Of a DNA stretch of 42,987 bases, positions 22,202 to 31,360 are shown in pieces; position 1 is the stretch's first letter, and each line of letters begins with the position of its first letter. The DNA lies in NCBI RefSeq assembly GCF_001751255.1, contig NZ_LJGW01000428.1:1-42987 (forward strand). Direction: 5' to 3'. The notes below the pieces were generated by a model. The model worked only from the letters and a program-made list of their open reading frames with translations, searched no databases and had not been told where the DNA came from. The stretch is from Streptomyces nanshensis. GTDB lineage: Bacteria; Actinomycetota; Actinomycetes; Streptomycetales; Streptomycetaceae. Position numbers and translations under genes: made by a program.

Positions 22202-24666
22202 GGATTCTCCAACCGGTCGGCGGGGCGGGGGCGTTGACGGTGCTCGTGCGGTCGCCGGTGCGGGTGCCGGTGCCGCGGTATGCGGGCTCCGTCGAGCAGC
22301 GGTGGCGGCTCCCGTACGGCCACGGGCGGCGGACGGCCCTGGTACCGCTCGGCCTGTACGAGCGCGTGCTGACCCGTGCATCCCTGGGTCAGACGGGAGG
22401 TGGGCACGTCCGCGGTGAGGGTGTTGGGGTTGCCGTGCACGCACAGCAGGGCGCCGGGCTCTCCCGCCGCCTCCCGTACGGGGTCGGGCACCGGGTCGAA
22501 CCAGGCGCCGACGGGCAGCCGCAGCACCCCCGGTCGCACCGCGTCGGAGATCACGGCGCCGGCGAGCACGGCTCCCCGGTCGTTGAAGACGCGGACGACG
22601 TCCCCGGCGTGGATGCCGCGGGCCGCGGCGTCGTCCGGGTGGACCGTGAGGGGTTCGCGTCCGGCGACCTTGCCGCCGAGGCTGACCGGGCCTCCGTCGT
22701 GCTGGCTGTGCAGCCGGGACTCGGGCTGATTGGCGATCAGGACGAGGGGATGCCGGCCGGCTTCGCCCTGGCCGGCGTCCTCGCTCCGGTCGCCGGATCC
22801 GGCGTCGGCGGCGGGTTCGATCCAGGCGGGATGTCCGGGGCAGTCGTCCAGGCCGAGGGCCGCGACGGCGGCCGAGGTGATCTCGATGCGGCCGCTCGGG
22901 GTGCCCAGCGGGGCCTGCCGGGGATCGCGGCGGAAGTCCTCGAAGAGGGTGAACTCCCGTGGCCCGTCGGGGAGTCGGTACTCCCCCGCCGCCCAGAACT
23001 CCTCGAACTCCGGCACGTCAAGCACGCCACGAACGCCCGGTACGCCGTCGCGCGGCGCGCGCAGGCCGTCCCGCCACCGTCCGTACAGATGCTCAAGCCA
23101 CTGCCGCACCGTGCGCCCTTCGGTGAACTGCCCGGCGAAGCCGAGGCGTTCGGCGAGACCGGCCAGGATGGCGTGGTCGTCGCGTGCCTCCCCGACGGGC
23201 GCGGCGAGACGGTGCATGGCGATGAGGTGGGTGTCACGGCGGCCCGCGCCGACGTCCTCGCGCTCCAGCGGCGTGGTGGCCGGGAGCACGATGTCGGCGT
23301 GCCGGGCCGTCGAGGTCCAGTAGGGCTCCTGGACGAGAACCGTCTCCGGACGCCCGAAGGCCCGCCGCAGCCGCCCGAGGTCCTGGTGGTGATGGAACGG
23401 GTTGCCGCCGGCCCAGTGGACGAGGCGGATGTCGGGGTACGTACGCCGCTCGCCGTCATAGTCGTACCCCTCGCCAGGCCCCAGCAGCATGTCGGCGATC
23501 CGTGCGCAGGGGATGAACTCCTCGACGGGGTTGGGGACTTGGGGCAGCCGGGGAAGGCCGAGCTGCGGGCCGTGGTCGCCGACGTCCGCCATGGAACCGT
23601 AGCCGTGGCCGAAGCCCGCCCCGGGCAGCCCGATCTGGCCGAGCATCGCGGCCAGGGCGAGAGCGGCCCACACGGGCTGCTCTCCGTAACGGGCCCGCTG
23701 AAGCGACCAGGTGACGGTGATCAGCGTGCGGGAGGCGGCCATCCTGCGGGCGAGGGACCGGATGTCGTGTGCGTCGATCCCGCACCGTTCGGCCGCCCAG
23801 ACCGCGTCCTTGGGGACTCCGTCGGCGCTGCCGTCCAGATATCCGGCCCAGGTGCCGAAGCCGGTGGTGGCGCGCTCCAGGAAGGCGCGGTCGTAGAGGT
23901 CCTCGGCGAGCAGGGTGTGGGCCAGGCCGAGGAGCAGCGCCGTGTCGGTGGCGGGCCTGACAGGCAGCCAGTCGGCGTGCAGCCGCGCCGGCAGATCCGT
24001 ACGCAGCGGGCTGACGAGCACCACGCGGGTACCGCTCTCCGCGAGGGTCTCCAGTCGTCCCCGTGTCCGGTGCCGGGTGACGCCGCCGGGGTTGACGTGC
24101 ACGTTCTTGGCGGGCATCCCGCCGAACGCCACGATGAGCTCGGTGTGTCGGGCGATCGTCGGCCAACTGGAGGCGGAGCGCAGCACCGCCTGGGCTCCGT
24201 CCGCACCGACGAGGCGGGGCAGCAGCACGAGCGAGGCACCCAGGCTGTAGGAGTTGCGGGAGGCGGTGTAGCCGCCGAACTGCGCCAGGAATCGGTGCAG
24301 TTGGCTCTGCGCATGGTGGAAGCGTCCGGCCGACGCCCAGCCGTAGGAACCGCCGAAGACGGCCTGCGGGCCGAACTCCTCCCGTACGCGGGCGAGTTCG
24401 CCCGCCGCCAGCTCCAGCGCCTCGTCCCAGGACACCTCCACGAAGGGGTCGCTGCCGCGGCGCTCTGTCGGTCCCGGGCCGTGCTCCAGCCAGCCGCGGC
24501 GTACCGCCGGACGCCGCACCCGGGCCGGGTCGCGCAGCGCGTCCTCGGCGCCGCGCAGCAGCGGGGAGGGCGCGGGGTCCTCCGGGTGCGCCCGCATCGA
24601 CACGGAGCCGTCGGCCCGTACGCGCACACGGGAAGCTCCCCAATGGGAGGTCGTCGGAACGTCCAT
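22198..24666 (-). CDS. BisC/DMSO-reductase-family molybdopterin oxidoreductase (cytoplasmic)
   Basis: The 822-residue protein starts MDVPTTSHWGASRVRV, the opening of biotin-sulfoxide/TMAO reductases; there is no Tat signal and no N-terminal Cys cluster for a 4Fe-4S centre, so it is a soluble cytoplasmic enzyme. YSLGASLVLLPRLVG (about 140-154) aligns with the TorA/BisC Mo-ligand region, with Ser141 as ligand. GGMPAKNVHVNPGGV and HWAGGNPFHHHQDLGRL are further family marks for molybdopterin guanine dinucleotide binding. It should reduce an S-oxide or N-oxide taken up by the adjacent ABC importer, for example methionine or biotin sulfoxide. Start and stop overlap both neighbours. Confidence 0.9.
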   Translation of the reverse strand: MDVPTTSHWGASRVRVRADGSVSMRAHPEDPAPSPLLRGAEDALRDPARVRRPAVRRGWLEHGPGPTERRGSDPFVEVSWDEALELAAGELARVREEFGPQAVFGGSYGWASAGRFHHAQSQLHRFLAQFGGYTASRNSYSLGASLVLLPRLVGADGAQAVLRSASSWPTIARHTELIVAFGGMPAKNVHVNPGGVTRHRTRGRLETLAESGTRVVLVSPLRTDLPARLHADWLPVRPATDTALLLGLAHTLLAEDLYDRAFLERATTGFGTWAGYLDGSADGVPKDAVWAAERCGIDAHDIRSLARRMAASRTLITVTWSLQRARYGEQPVWAALALAAMLGQIGLPGAGFGHGYGSMADVGDHGPQLGLPRLPQVPNPVEEFIPCARIADMLLGPGEGYDYDGERRTYPDIRLVHWAGGNPFHHHQDLGRLRRAFGRPETVLVQEPYWTSTARHADIVLPATTPLEREDVGAGRRDTHLIAMHRLAAPVGEARDDHAILAGLAERLGFAGQFTEGRTVRQWLEHLYGRWRDGLRAPRDGVPGVRGVLDVPEFEEFWAAGEYRLPDGPREFTLFEDFRRDPRQAPLGTPSGRIEITSAAVAALGLDDCPGHPAWIEPAADAGSGDRSEDAGQGEAGRHPLVLIANQPESRLHSQHDGGPVSLGGKVAGREPLTVHPDDAAARGIHAGDVVRVFNDRGAVLAGAVISDAVRPGVLRLPVGAWFDPVPDPVREAAGEPGALLCVHGNPNTLTADVPTSRLTQGCTGQHALVQAERYQGRPPPVAVREPPPLLDGARIPRHRHPHRRPHEHRQRPRPADRLENP

Positions 24667-25781
24667 CAGCCGAGCTCCGCACGCCAGTCGGCGGCCCGGT
24701 GGCAGGCGACGGTGGCGCGTTCCGTGCCGGTGGCGGTGCCGGTATCTGTGTCGGTGCCGGACGGGTCCGGCTCGTCCACGACGGTCGCGGCGGGCTCGTC
24801 GCGGCACTCGGGAGCGGCGAACCGGCAGCGCGGCGCGAAGACACATCCCTCGTCCTCCGGCCACGGCTCCCGGCTCGCCGGTACGCGCAACAGGGCGGGC
24901 AGCAGCCGCGGTTCACGCCGCACGCTGGGCGCCGAGGCGGTGAGCAGCGCCGTGTACGGATGGCGGGGCCGCTCCAGTACGTCGGCGGTGCGGCCCTGCT
25001 CGACCAGGCGGCCCCGGTAGAGCACCGCGACACGGTCGGCGATTCCGGCGAGCGAGCCGAGGTCGTGCGAGATGACGACGACGGCGAGGCCCAGCTCCCG
25101 CCGCAGCCGGTCCAGCAGCGACAGCACGAGGTTGCGGTTGGAGGCGTCGAGGGCGCTGACCGGTTCGTCGGTCAGCAGCAGCCGGGGCCGGGTCACCAAC
25201 GCACGGGCCAGCGCGACGCGTTGACGCTGACCGCCGGAGATCAGGCCCGGGGTGCGGGCGCCCAGTTCGCCGGCGTCGAGACCCACGAGCGTGAGCGCCT
25301 CGGTGACGCGCTCCTCGCGTTCGTCCCGGGTGAGTGTGCCGGCGACGGCGAGCGGTTCGGCGACGGTCTGGCGCACCGTCGACTCCGGGTCCAGGGAGCG
25401 CAACGGGTCCTGGAACATGTACTGGAGCTGTCCTGAGCGGCGGAACGCGCGCAGTCCGCGTCCGGCCAGCCGGGTCAGATCGCGTCCGTCGAAGGCGATC
25501 CGCCCGGCGTCCGGCCGCTTCAGACCGACGACGGCGCGGGCCAGCGTGGTCTTGCCCGATCCGGTCTCGCCGATGATGCCGACGATCTCCCCCGGGCGCA
25601 CGGCCAGATCGACGCCGGACAGCACACGGGTGCTGCCCTCGCGGCGGCGGGCGGTGGCACGGCGTCCGTACGAGACCGACAGGCCCTCCACCCTCAGCAG
25701 CGGTTCCTGTCGCTGCTGCCGCGTCGTGGCGTCCGTCGGCGACTCGCCGGTGCCGGGCGGGACTTCGGAGACGGTGGTCAC
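24666..25781 (-). CDS. Oligopeptide-type ABC transporter ATPase (DppF/OppF-like)
   Basis: The product is 371 residues from a GTG overlapping the preceding stop (GTGA); the in-frame extension upstream is a shadow of the SAENP repeats. Walker A is GETGSGKTT, the signature is LISGGQRQRVALARAL and Walker B is LLLTDEPVSALD, followed by the switch His (VVISHDLGS). The C-terminal oligopeptide-transporter extension has the Cys-containing stretch EDEGCVFAPRCRFAAPEC, typical of Dpp/Opp/Nik ATPases. It is the partner of the next ATPase and of the two permeases. Confidence 0.92.
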   Translation of the reverse strand: MTTVSEVPPGTGESPTDATTRQQRQEPLLRVEGLSVSYGRRATARRREGSTRVLSGVDLAVRPGEIVGIIGETGSGKTTLARAVVGLKRPDAGRIAFDGRDLTRLAGRGLRAFRRSGQLQYMFQDPLRSLDPESTVRQTVAEPLAVAGTLTRDEREERVTEALTLVGLDAGELGARTPGLISGGQRQRVALARALVTRPRLLLTDEPVSALDASNRNLVLSLLDRLRRELGLAVVVISHDLGSLAGIADRVAVLYRGRLVEQGRTADVLERPRHPYTALLTASAPSVRREPRLLPALLRVPASREPWPEDEGCVFAPRCRFAAPECRDEPAATVVDEPDPSGTDTDTGTATGTERATVACHRAADWRAELG

Positions 25782-27046
25782 ACGCGGCTCCCTTCCGGTT
25801 CGGGCTCGGGAGTCCCGGCCGTCGTCGCACCGGTCCCGGCTGTCGCGTCCGCGCCGGAGACGTTCCCTGCGGAGGGGTTCTCCGCGGAGGGGTTTTCCGC
25901 GGAGGGGTTTTCCGCGGAGGGGTTTTCCGCGGAGGGGTTTTCCGCGGAGGGGTTTTCCGCGGAGGGGTTTTCCGCGGACGCGGCGGCCCCGGCGTCCTGC
26001 CTCCGTCCCGAGGGCTGCCCCGCGGGCCGTACGCAGCGCGCCCGTCGGCCCGGCTCCACCAGCCGCGTCGCGACCGGCCCGGCCAGGCACTCCGCGTCGG
26101 CGTACGGGCAGCGCTCGGCGAAGCGGCAGCCGGGCAGCTCCGCACCGGTCTCGGGCGCACCGCCCGGGATGGTCTCCAGTGCGCCCGTCCCGGCCTCCGC
26201 GGTCGAGGCCACCCGCAACAGGGCCTCGGTGTAGGGGTGCGCGGGGGCGGCGAGGACGTCGGCGGTGGGCCCCTCCTCGACGATCTCGCCCGCGTACATC
26301 ACCAGGATCCGGTCGCAGCTCCGTGCGACGACCGCCAGGTCGTGGGTGACCAGCAGCAGCGCGAGTCCCTGTTCGGAGCGCAGCCGCTGGAGCAGTTCGA
26401 GGATCTCGGCCTGTACGACGACGTCCAGCGCGGTGGTGGCCTCGTCGGCGATGAGGAGTTCGGGTTCGCAGGCGATCGCTATGGCGATCAGCACCCGTTG
26501 CAGCATGCCGCCGGACAGCTCGTGCGGATACCGGTGGTAGATCGCGCCGGGCCCGTGCAGCCCGACGGCCGCGAAGAGGTCAACGGCTCGGCTGTGGGCG
26601 GCCGTTCGGGAGAGACCGCGTCCGACGCGGAGCTGCTCGGAGAGCTGACGGCCCACGGTGAGCGAGGGGTTGAGATACGAGGCCGGGTCCTGGAAGACGG
26701 CACCGAGGCGCCGGCCGCGTACGGACTCCCACTCCTTGGGTGTGAGCGCGGTGAGTTCGGCCGGTTCGTCGCCGTCGAGCACGATGCTGCCGTCCGCCAC
26801 CGCGCAGCCGGGAGGCAGCACTCCGAGCACCGACCGGCAGGTGAGGCTCTTGCCGCTGCCCGACTCCCCCACCAGTCCGACGGCTTCGCCGGGGCCGATG
26901 GTCAGGCTCACCTCGCGTACGGCCTCGACGCGTTCGGGCCCGCCGACGGTGACATGCAGCCCGTCGACCGACAGCACGGGCGGTACGGGCCCATGAGCGG
27001 CTGACGCGGTGCGGGCCGGCGCGGCGGTCTCAGGCGGTCGGGACAT
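25778..27046 (-). CDS. Oligopeptide-type ABC transporter ATPase (DppD/OppD-like) with SAENP repeats
   Basis: The product is 422 residues from the ATG at 27046 (GGAGG nine bases upstream), overlapping the permease gene by 17 bases. Walker A is GESGSGKS, the signature is [16 protein letters not shown], Walker B is [12 protein letters not shown], and the oligopeptide C-terminal motif [14 protein letters not shown] is present. The last 60 residues are unusual: seven perfect copies of Ser-Ala-Glu-Asn-Pro, then SAGNV and an acidic tail. This looks like a disordered extension added by repeat expansion. Catalytic parts are complete. Confidence 0.92.
   Translation of the reverse strand: MSRPPETAAPARTASAAHGPVPPVLSVDGLHVTVGGPERVEAVREVSLTIGPGEAVGLVGESGSGKSLTCRSVLGVLPPGCAVADGSIVLDGDEPAELTALTPKEWESVRGRRLGAVFQDPASYLNPSLTVGRQLSEQLRVGRGLSRTAAHSRAVDLFAAVGLHGPGAIYHRYPHELSGGMLQRVLIAIAIACEPELLIADEATTALDVVVQAEILELLQRLRSEQGLALLLVTHDLAVVARSCDRILVMYAGEIVEEGPTADVLAAPAHPYTEALLRVASTAEAGTGALETIPGGAPETGAELPGCRFAERCPYADAECLAGPVATRLVEPGRRARCVRPAGQPSGRRQDAGAAASAENPSAENPSAENPSAENPSAENPSAENPSAENPSAGNVSGADATAGTGATTAGTPEPEPEGSRV
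25874..25978. repeat. Seven 15-bp in-frame tandem repeats (SAENP)
   Basis: A 15-base unit (plus-strand ggttttccgcggagg permutations) is repeated seven times with one or two single-base differences, followed by a degenerate eighth copy at 25859-25873. It codes for Ser-Ala-Glu-Asn-Pro near the ATPase C-terminus. There are no spacers, so it is not a CRISPR array. Confidence 0.95.
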
Positions 27047-27983
27047 CGGCGGGTACCTCCCCCGTACGGACTGCGTGCGGCTGAGAAGCAGAAGAACCAG
27101 GGGACTTGGGCGTACCGGCGGCCGCACGTGACACGGACGCGGCACCCGCCGCCCCCGCCGTACCGCTCCCGGCCCCGGTGCTGTCGCGGATCGCGTCCGC
27201 GAGGATGTTCAGCGCCCCGACCGTGATCATGATGGCGGCGCCCGGGATCAGCGGCGCCCAGGGCTGCTGCGCCAGATAGCCGAGGTCGGAGGCGAGCATG
27301 CCTCCCCAGGTGGGCGCGGGAGGCTGTACGCCGAGGCCGAGGAAGGTCAACGACGAGACGACGAGCAGGGCTTGGCCGATCGCCTGCGCGGTGGTGACCG
27401 CGACGGTCGGCAGCACCTTGCCCCAGACGTGGACGCGCAGGACCCACCGGCGCGAGGCGCCCATGAGTTCGGCGGCCTCCACGTACTGCGCCTGCTTCAG
27501 ACCCAGCGCGGCGGCCCTGGTGACGCGGAAGTACAGCGGCGCGAACAGCAGGCCCAGGGCCAGCATCGCCTGGTGCATTCCGTTGCCGAGCGCGCCGACG
27601 ACGGCGATCGCGAAGACGGTGAACGGCATGATCATCAAGGTGTCGGCGGCCCGCAGCGCTCCCCATTCGAGCGCCCGGCCGAACCATGCGGAGGCCACGC
27701 CCGGCAGGGCGCCGATCACCATCGCCGCACCGACGGACTCCAGCGCCCCGGCTACCGACAGCCCGGTGCCCGCGAGCAGGCGGCTGGCGACGTCGCGCCC
27801 CAAGTAGTCGGTTCCCAGCGGGTGTTGGAGGCTCGGCCCCTGGAGCATGTCGGACGGATGCTGGGCGAGCGGATCGTGCGGCGCCAATACGCCTCCGAGC
27901 GCGGCGCACAGCGCGACCACGGCGAGGGCCGCCAGCGCGAGGCGCGCGGAACGCAGTCGCCAACTGCGGCTGATCGTCTTCAC
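27030..27983 (-). CDS. ABC transporter permease (DppC/OppC-like)
   Basis: The product is 317 residues from a GTG overlapping the first permease stop (GTGA). It has an N-terminal helix (LALAALAVVALCAALGGVLA), the DppC signature HPLGTDYLGRDVASRLLAG, and about five further membrane helices. The EAA loop reads YVEAAELMGASRRWVLRVHVWGKVLP. The C-terminal tail is Ala/Gly/Ser-rich and probably unstructured. It forms the transmembrane pore with the upstream permease. Confidence 0.92.
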   Translation of the reverse strand: MKTISRSWRLRSARLALAALAVVALCAALGGVLAPHDPLAQHPSDMLQGPSLQHPLGTDYLGRDVASRLLAGTGLSVAGALESVGAAMVIGALPGVASAWFGRALEWGALRAADTLMIMPFTVFAIAVVGALGNGMHQAMLALGLLFAPLYFRVTRAAALGLKQAQYVEAAELMGASRRWVLRVHVWGKVLPTVAVTTAQAIGQALLVVSSLTFLGLGVQPPAPTWGGMLASDLGYLAQQPWAPLIPGAAIMITVGALNILADAIRDSTGAGSGTAGAAGAASVSRAAAGTPKSPGSSASQPHAVRTGEVPADVPTA

Positions 27984-29086
27984 GGCGAGCCCCCCTCCGC
28001 CGCACGGGGTCCGCGACCGCCCCGACTTCCGCGCCGGGCCGCGGGGTTGAGGGCCGCGAGCGCCGCGTTGACCGCGATGCTCGCCACGAGCACGACCCCG
28101 ATGGTCACCAGCAACGTGCCCTGTACGACGGGCACATCGTGCTGTTCCGCGGAGTCCAGGGAGAGTTGGGCGATCCCGGGAAGGTTGAAGATCTTCTCGG
28201 TGACGACGGCGCCGCCCAGGATCACCGGCACGCTGACGCCGAGCACGGTCAGCGCCGGACCGGCGGCGTTGCGCAGCGCATGCCCGAACACCACGCGGCT
28301 CTGCGAGAATCCGCGCATCCGCGCCCCGGTCACATAGTTCTCGCGCAGGGCGCCCACCAGGGACGTACGCAACTGCCGGGCGATGGAGGCGGCCGCGTCC
28401 AGGCTCAGCGCGAAGGCCGGCAGGATCGCGAACCGCAGCCAGCTCCCCACGCCGTCCTCGATCGGCACATATCCGCCCGTGGGCAGCGCTTTGAGCTGCA
28501 CCGCGAAGACGACGATCAGCACGATCCCGATGAGGAACGGCGGCAGGGTCGCCAGCACCGAGCACACGAGGGTGACCGCACGGTCGATCCGTCCGCCGTT
28601 GTTCAGGGCCGCCGCGACGCCCGAGCCCGCGCCCGTCAACACGGCCAGCAGCAGGGCGAGTCCGGCGATGGACAGATCGACCGGCAGGGCCTGGACGACG
28701 CTGTCGGCCACCGGCGCCCCGGTGAACCAGGACACCCCCAGGTCGCCGGTGAGCGCGTTGCCCAGCCAGCTCAGATACTGCACGTACAGGGGCCGGTCGA
28801 GGCCGAACTGCGCCTCGACGCGGGCGATGTCGGCGTCCGTGGCGTTGTCGCCGAGCACGGCGGCGGCCGGGTTCGCGTCGGACATCGCCCCCAGCGCGAA
28901 CGTCAGCAGCGTGGCCAGCAGGAAGACCGTGCCGGTGACGGCGGCGAAGCGCCCGAAGCGGCCGGGGGCGGCGATCAGCCATCTCAGGCCCGTGGCACGC
29001 CAGTTGAGGGACGCCGGCCCGGCGCCCGGTCCGGCACCCGCCCCGGTGTCCTGTGCGTCCGCGCCCGTCAGAGCCGGCGCGGTCAT
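27980..29086 (-). CDS. ABC transporter permease (DppB/OppB-like)
   Basis: The 368-residue protein has a Gly/Ala-rich N-terminal tail and a first membrane helix at about 47-66. The DppB hallmark region is VEAQFGLDRPLYVQYLSWLGNALTGDLG shortened to its conserved core FGLDRPLYVQYLSWL, and the EAA loop is ENYVTGARMRGFSQSRVVFGHALRNA. About six membrane helices are visible. The ATG overlaps the stop of the substrate-binding protein gene (ATGA). Confidence 0.92.
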   Translation of the reverse strand: MTAPALTGADAQDTGAGAGPGAGPASLNWRATGLRWLIAAPGRFGRFAAVTGTVFLLATLLTFALGAMSDANPAAAVLGDNATDADIARVEAQFGLDRPLYVQYLSWLGNALTGDLGVSWFTGAPVADSVVQALPVDLSIAGLALLLAVLTGAGSGVAAALNNGGRIDRAVTLVCSVLATLPPFLIGIVLIVVFAVQLKALPTGGYVPIEDGVGSWLRFAILPAFALSLDAAASIARQLRTSLVGALRENYVTGARMRGFSQSRVVFGHALRNAAGPALTVLGVSVPVILGGAVVTEKIFNLPGIAQLSLDSAEQHDVPVVQGTLLVTIGVVLVASIAVNAALAALNPAARRGSRGGRGPRAAEGGSP

Positions 29087-30663
29087 GAGACGGTGACTCC
29101 CTCGAAGCGCTGGACGACGGAGAACTCGGGGATCTTCGAGACCGAGGGGTTGCGCGCCAGGATGCGCGGCATCGTGTAGAGGAAGACGTTCGGCATGCGC
29201 CGCACGGCGGCGGACGTGGCCTCGCGCAGGACGCGCGGGTAGTCGTCGGACTCCAGCGGTGTGCGCCGTACGACCTCCAGCGCCTTCTCCAGCTCCGGCG
29301 AGGTGGTACGTCCCGGGTTCATCAGCCCTTCCTTGCCGAAGAGCACCTGGAACGCCTGGGTGGCCGAGTCCCGCCCCGCGAACTTGTCCAGGTACAGCCC
29401 CTTCTTGCGCTGTACGTAGACGATCTGGGTGGCGCGGGCCTCCGGGATGGTCTCGATCTTCGCCTTGACGCCGACCTTCTTGAGCTGCGCCTGGATCAAC
29501 TCCGAGGCGCCCTCGGCCTCTTGGGTGGTGAGGGTCAGCTCCAGCTCGTCGCCTTCGCCGTATCCGGCCTTGGCGAGCAGCTTCCTGGCCTTGGCCGGGT
29601 CGTAGGGGAAGAGCTTCTCCAACTCCGGGTCATGGCCGACGTATCCGCTGGGGAACGGCTGACGGACGACCTCTCCGTACCCGAACGCGGCCGTTTTCAG
29701 CAGCTCTTCGCGGTCGATCGCGTGCTTGAGGGCGAGCACGACGTCGGGGTCGGTGTAGGGCTCCTTCTTGTTGTGCACGTCCAGTACGGCGATCACCATC
29801 GAGGGGATGACCTGGACCTTCAGCCCGGCGGCACGGGCCGCCTTGACCTGGCTGCCCGGTATCTCCGCGACGTTGTACTGGCCGGACTTGAGCGAGGCGA
29901 CGACCGTGGAGGCCTCCGGGCGCGGATAGAGCTCGAAGTTCTCCACCGTGGTGTGCTTCGCGTCCCAGTAGCCGGAATTGCGGCGCAGGACCGCCTTGGA
30001 GTTCTCCACGTACGAGGAGAGCGTGTACGGCCCGGAGCCGGCCGGCTCGGTGGCGAGACTGCCCGGATCCTTCTCGAACACCTTGGGGTCGACGACCATC
30101 CCCGTCTTTCCGGCGAGGAGGGTGGGGATCTGGAAGTCGGGCGCCGCCAGGTCGACGGTGACCGTGTGCGCGTCGGGAGCGGTGACCTTCTCGAAGCCGA
30201 CGAGCTGCGAGGCGATGAGTGACTTCTGGTCGTCGCGGCCCCGCTCGATGCTCTTCTTCACCTCCTGTGCCGTCAGCGGTGAACCGTCGCTGAAGCGCAG
30301 CCCCTTGCGGAGGGTGAAGCTGACGGAGGTGCCTTCCTTGTTGTACTTCCAGGACTCGGCGAGCCCCGGCACGGCCTCGCCGCCGGGCCCCAGCTTGGTC
30401 AGTCCGGAGTAGACGAGGGAGAGGGAGTGCACGTCCCAGCCGGCCGAGGAGGTGACCGGGTCCCATGAAGTCGGCAGGTCCCAGCCCCATTTGAGGGTTC
30501 CGCCCGCTCCGCTTCCGGACTCGGTGGACTCACCTCCGCAGGCCGACAGGACGAGTGCGGCGCCCGCCCCGAGGGACAGGCCGAGGAAGGACCGCCGGTC
30601 CGGACCGCCCGGCGAGGGCAGCCGGCCGGCCGGTCGGGCCGGGGAGTTCGGGAAGTTCTGCAT
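29083..30663 (-). CDS. Peptide/nickel-type ABC substrate-binding lipoprotein (SBP family 5)
   Basis: The 526-residue protein has an N-terminus with RR (PDRRSFLGLSLGAGAALVLS) followed by a lipobox LSAC, so it is probably a Tat-exported lipoprotein. The mature part matches extracellular solute-binding family 5 (DppA/OppA/NikA): GGTLKWGWDLPTSWDP, then TKLGPGGEAVPGLAESWKYN, LRFSDGSPLTAQEVKKSIER and GSGPYTL. It is the first structural gene of the importer and catabolic operon; its 5' leader of more than 450 bases follows a cysteine-type leader peptide. Given the downstream enzymes, the ligand is probably an organosulfur compound rather than a peptide. Confidence 0.93.
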   Translation of the reverse strand: MQNFPNSPARPAGRLPSPGGPDRRSFLGLSLGAGAALVLSACGGESTESGSGAGGTLKWGWDLPTSWDPVTSSAGWDVHSLSLVYSGLTKLGPGGEAVPGLAESWKYNKEGTSVSFTLRKGLRFSDGSPLTAQEVKKSIERGRDDQKSLIASQLVGFEKVTAPDAHTVTVDLAAPDFQIPTLLAGKTGMVVDPKVFEKDPGSLATEPAGSGPYTLSSYVENSKAVLRRNSGYWDAKHTTVENFELYPRPEASTVVASLKSGQYNVAEIPGSQVKAARAAGLKVQVIPSMVIAVLDVHNKKEPYTDPDVVLALKHAIDREELLKTAAFGYGEVVRQPFPSGYVGHDPELEKLFPYDPAKARKLLAKAGYGEGDELELTLTTQEAEGASELIQAQLKKVGVKAKIETIPEARATQIVYVQRKKGLYLDKFAGRDSATQAFQVLFGKEGLMNPGRTTSPELEKALEVVRRTPLESDDYPRVLREATSAAVRRMPNVFLYTMPRILARNPSVSKIPEFSVVQRFEGVTVS

Positions 30664-31119
30664 GGGCGGTGTCGCCTTTCGTCACCTTGTGCTGTGCGTC
30701 CGGATCCGGAGCACCTCGTGTCGCCGGCGCGATGCGACGAGGCGGGGCCGCAACGGAACGGGTTCGGACAGCAGTCGGCGGAGCGGTGGGCATGCGGGCG
30801 GGGAGCACGCATGGAGAAACCGGGCAGGCAGACGGCGCACGACGGCGACCGCCCGCGGGGTGAGTGCTGGGAGAAGGCCCGGGACCTGGAGAACGGCCGG
30901 ACCCTGACGAGAGGGAGGAGCGGACGCACGCGACCCGTGGCGCCGGGCCACGCGAGAGCGCGGGACCCGTCAGTGCCGGAGTGGTGCGCGACGGCTCGGC
31001 GAACGGCTCAACTGGACGGCCGCGGCCCGTAGTTCATCCGTCCCGGTCCGCACGGTGCGAAGCCGTACGAGGGAGGGACGGGGCGCTGGGCGGGCACGTC
31101 TGCGGGAGCCGTGGAAGGT
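30664..31119 (-). other. Long 5' leader between leader peptide and importer operon
   Basis: These 456 bases, read on the minus strand, lie between the stop of the leader peptide and the substrate-binding protein start. I find no convincing gene; the open frames on either strand are Arg/Pro-rich shadows. If the leader-peptide promoter drives the operon, this is a long untranslated leader that could hold an attenuator. Confidence 0.5.
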
Positions 31120-31194
31120 TCAGCGACAGAGCGCGCTGGAGGTACGCAGGTAATCCACGTAGCGGCAGACCACACCGGGGTGCGTCGATTGCAT
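31120..31194 (-). CDS. Leader peptide of cysteine-attenuation type
   Basis: A 24-codon ORF begins MQSTHPGVV and ends CRYVDYLRTSSALCR followed by TGA. The ending closely matches the family of actinobacterial putative leader peptides (xVDLLRTSSALCR) found upstream of sulfur-assimilation genes, where ribosome stalling at Cys codons reports cysteine supply. Two Cys codons are present, one immediately before the last Arg. It is on the same strand as, and upstream of, the importer operon. The predicted promoter places the transcription start about at the ATG, so it may be leaderless. It is too short for standard ORF calling. Confidence 0.75.
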   Translation of the reverse strand: MQSTHPGVVCRYVDYLRTSSALCR

Positions 31195-31200
31195 GCCGAC

Positions 31201-31253
31201 ATCTTCGCGAGGCGGCAGGACCCTGTCAATGGACACCTAGAGGTGTCTCATTG
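31201..31253 (-). promoter_or_regulatory. Predicted promoter with overlapping Rrf2-type operator for the organosulfur operon
   Basis: On the minus strand, TTGACA (31229-31224) is followed after 17 bases by GAAGAT (31206-31201). The -35 box overlaps a strong inverted repeat: CAATGGACACCT (31227-31238) against AGGTGTC-t-CATTG (31241-31253), 12-base arms with one bulge. The string AATGGACAC also occurs in the operator upstream of the cupin gene, again over a TTGACA box. Repression by the Rrf2 protein encoded nearby is likely. Confidence 0.65.
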
Positions 31254-31360
31254 TCCGAGACCGCGCCGACCTGGGCATTCACGAACTGGGCGCAGGCGCC
31301 ACGCCGTTGAGAAGGATCCGTATGGGGCGGACGTCAGGTCCTGAGCCGAGGGCGCGCACG

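Noticed and set aside
22234..25020. 928-codon plus-strand open frame opposite the molybdoenzyme and ATPase genes
   Set aside because: The minus-strand products have unmistakable family motifs; the long open frame follows from third-position GC bias.
25859..25978. Regular repeats that could suggest a CRISPR array
   Set aside because: The 15-base units are contiguous without spacers and are read in frame as SAENP within an ABC ATPase.
30682..30951. Short minus-strand ORFs upstream of the binding protein as extra leader genes
   Set aside because: They are Arg/Pro/His-rich without ribosome binding sites; only the 24-codon ORF at 31120-31194 matches a known leader family.
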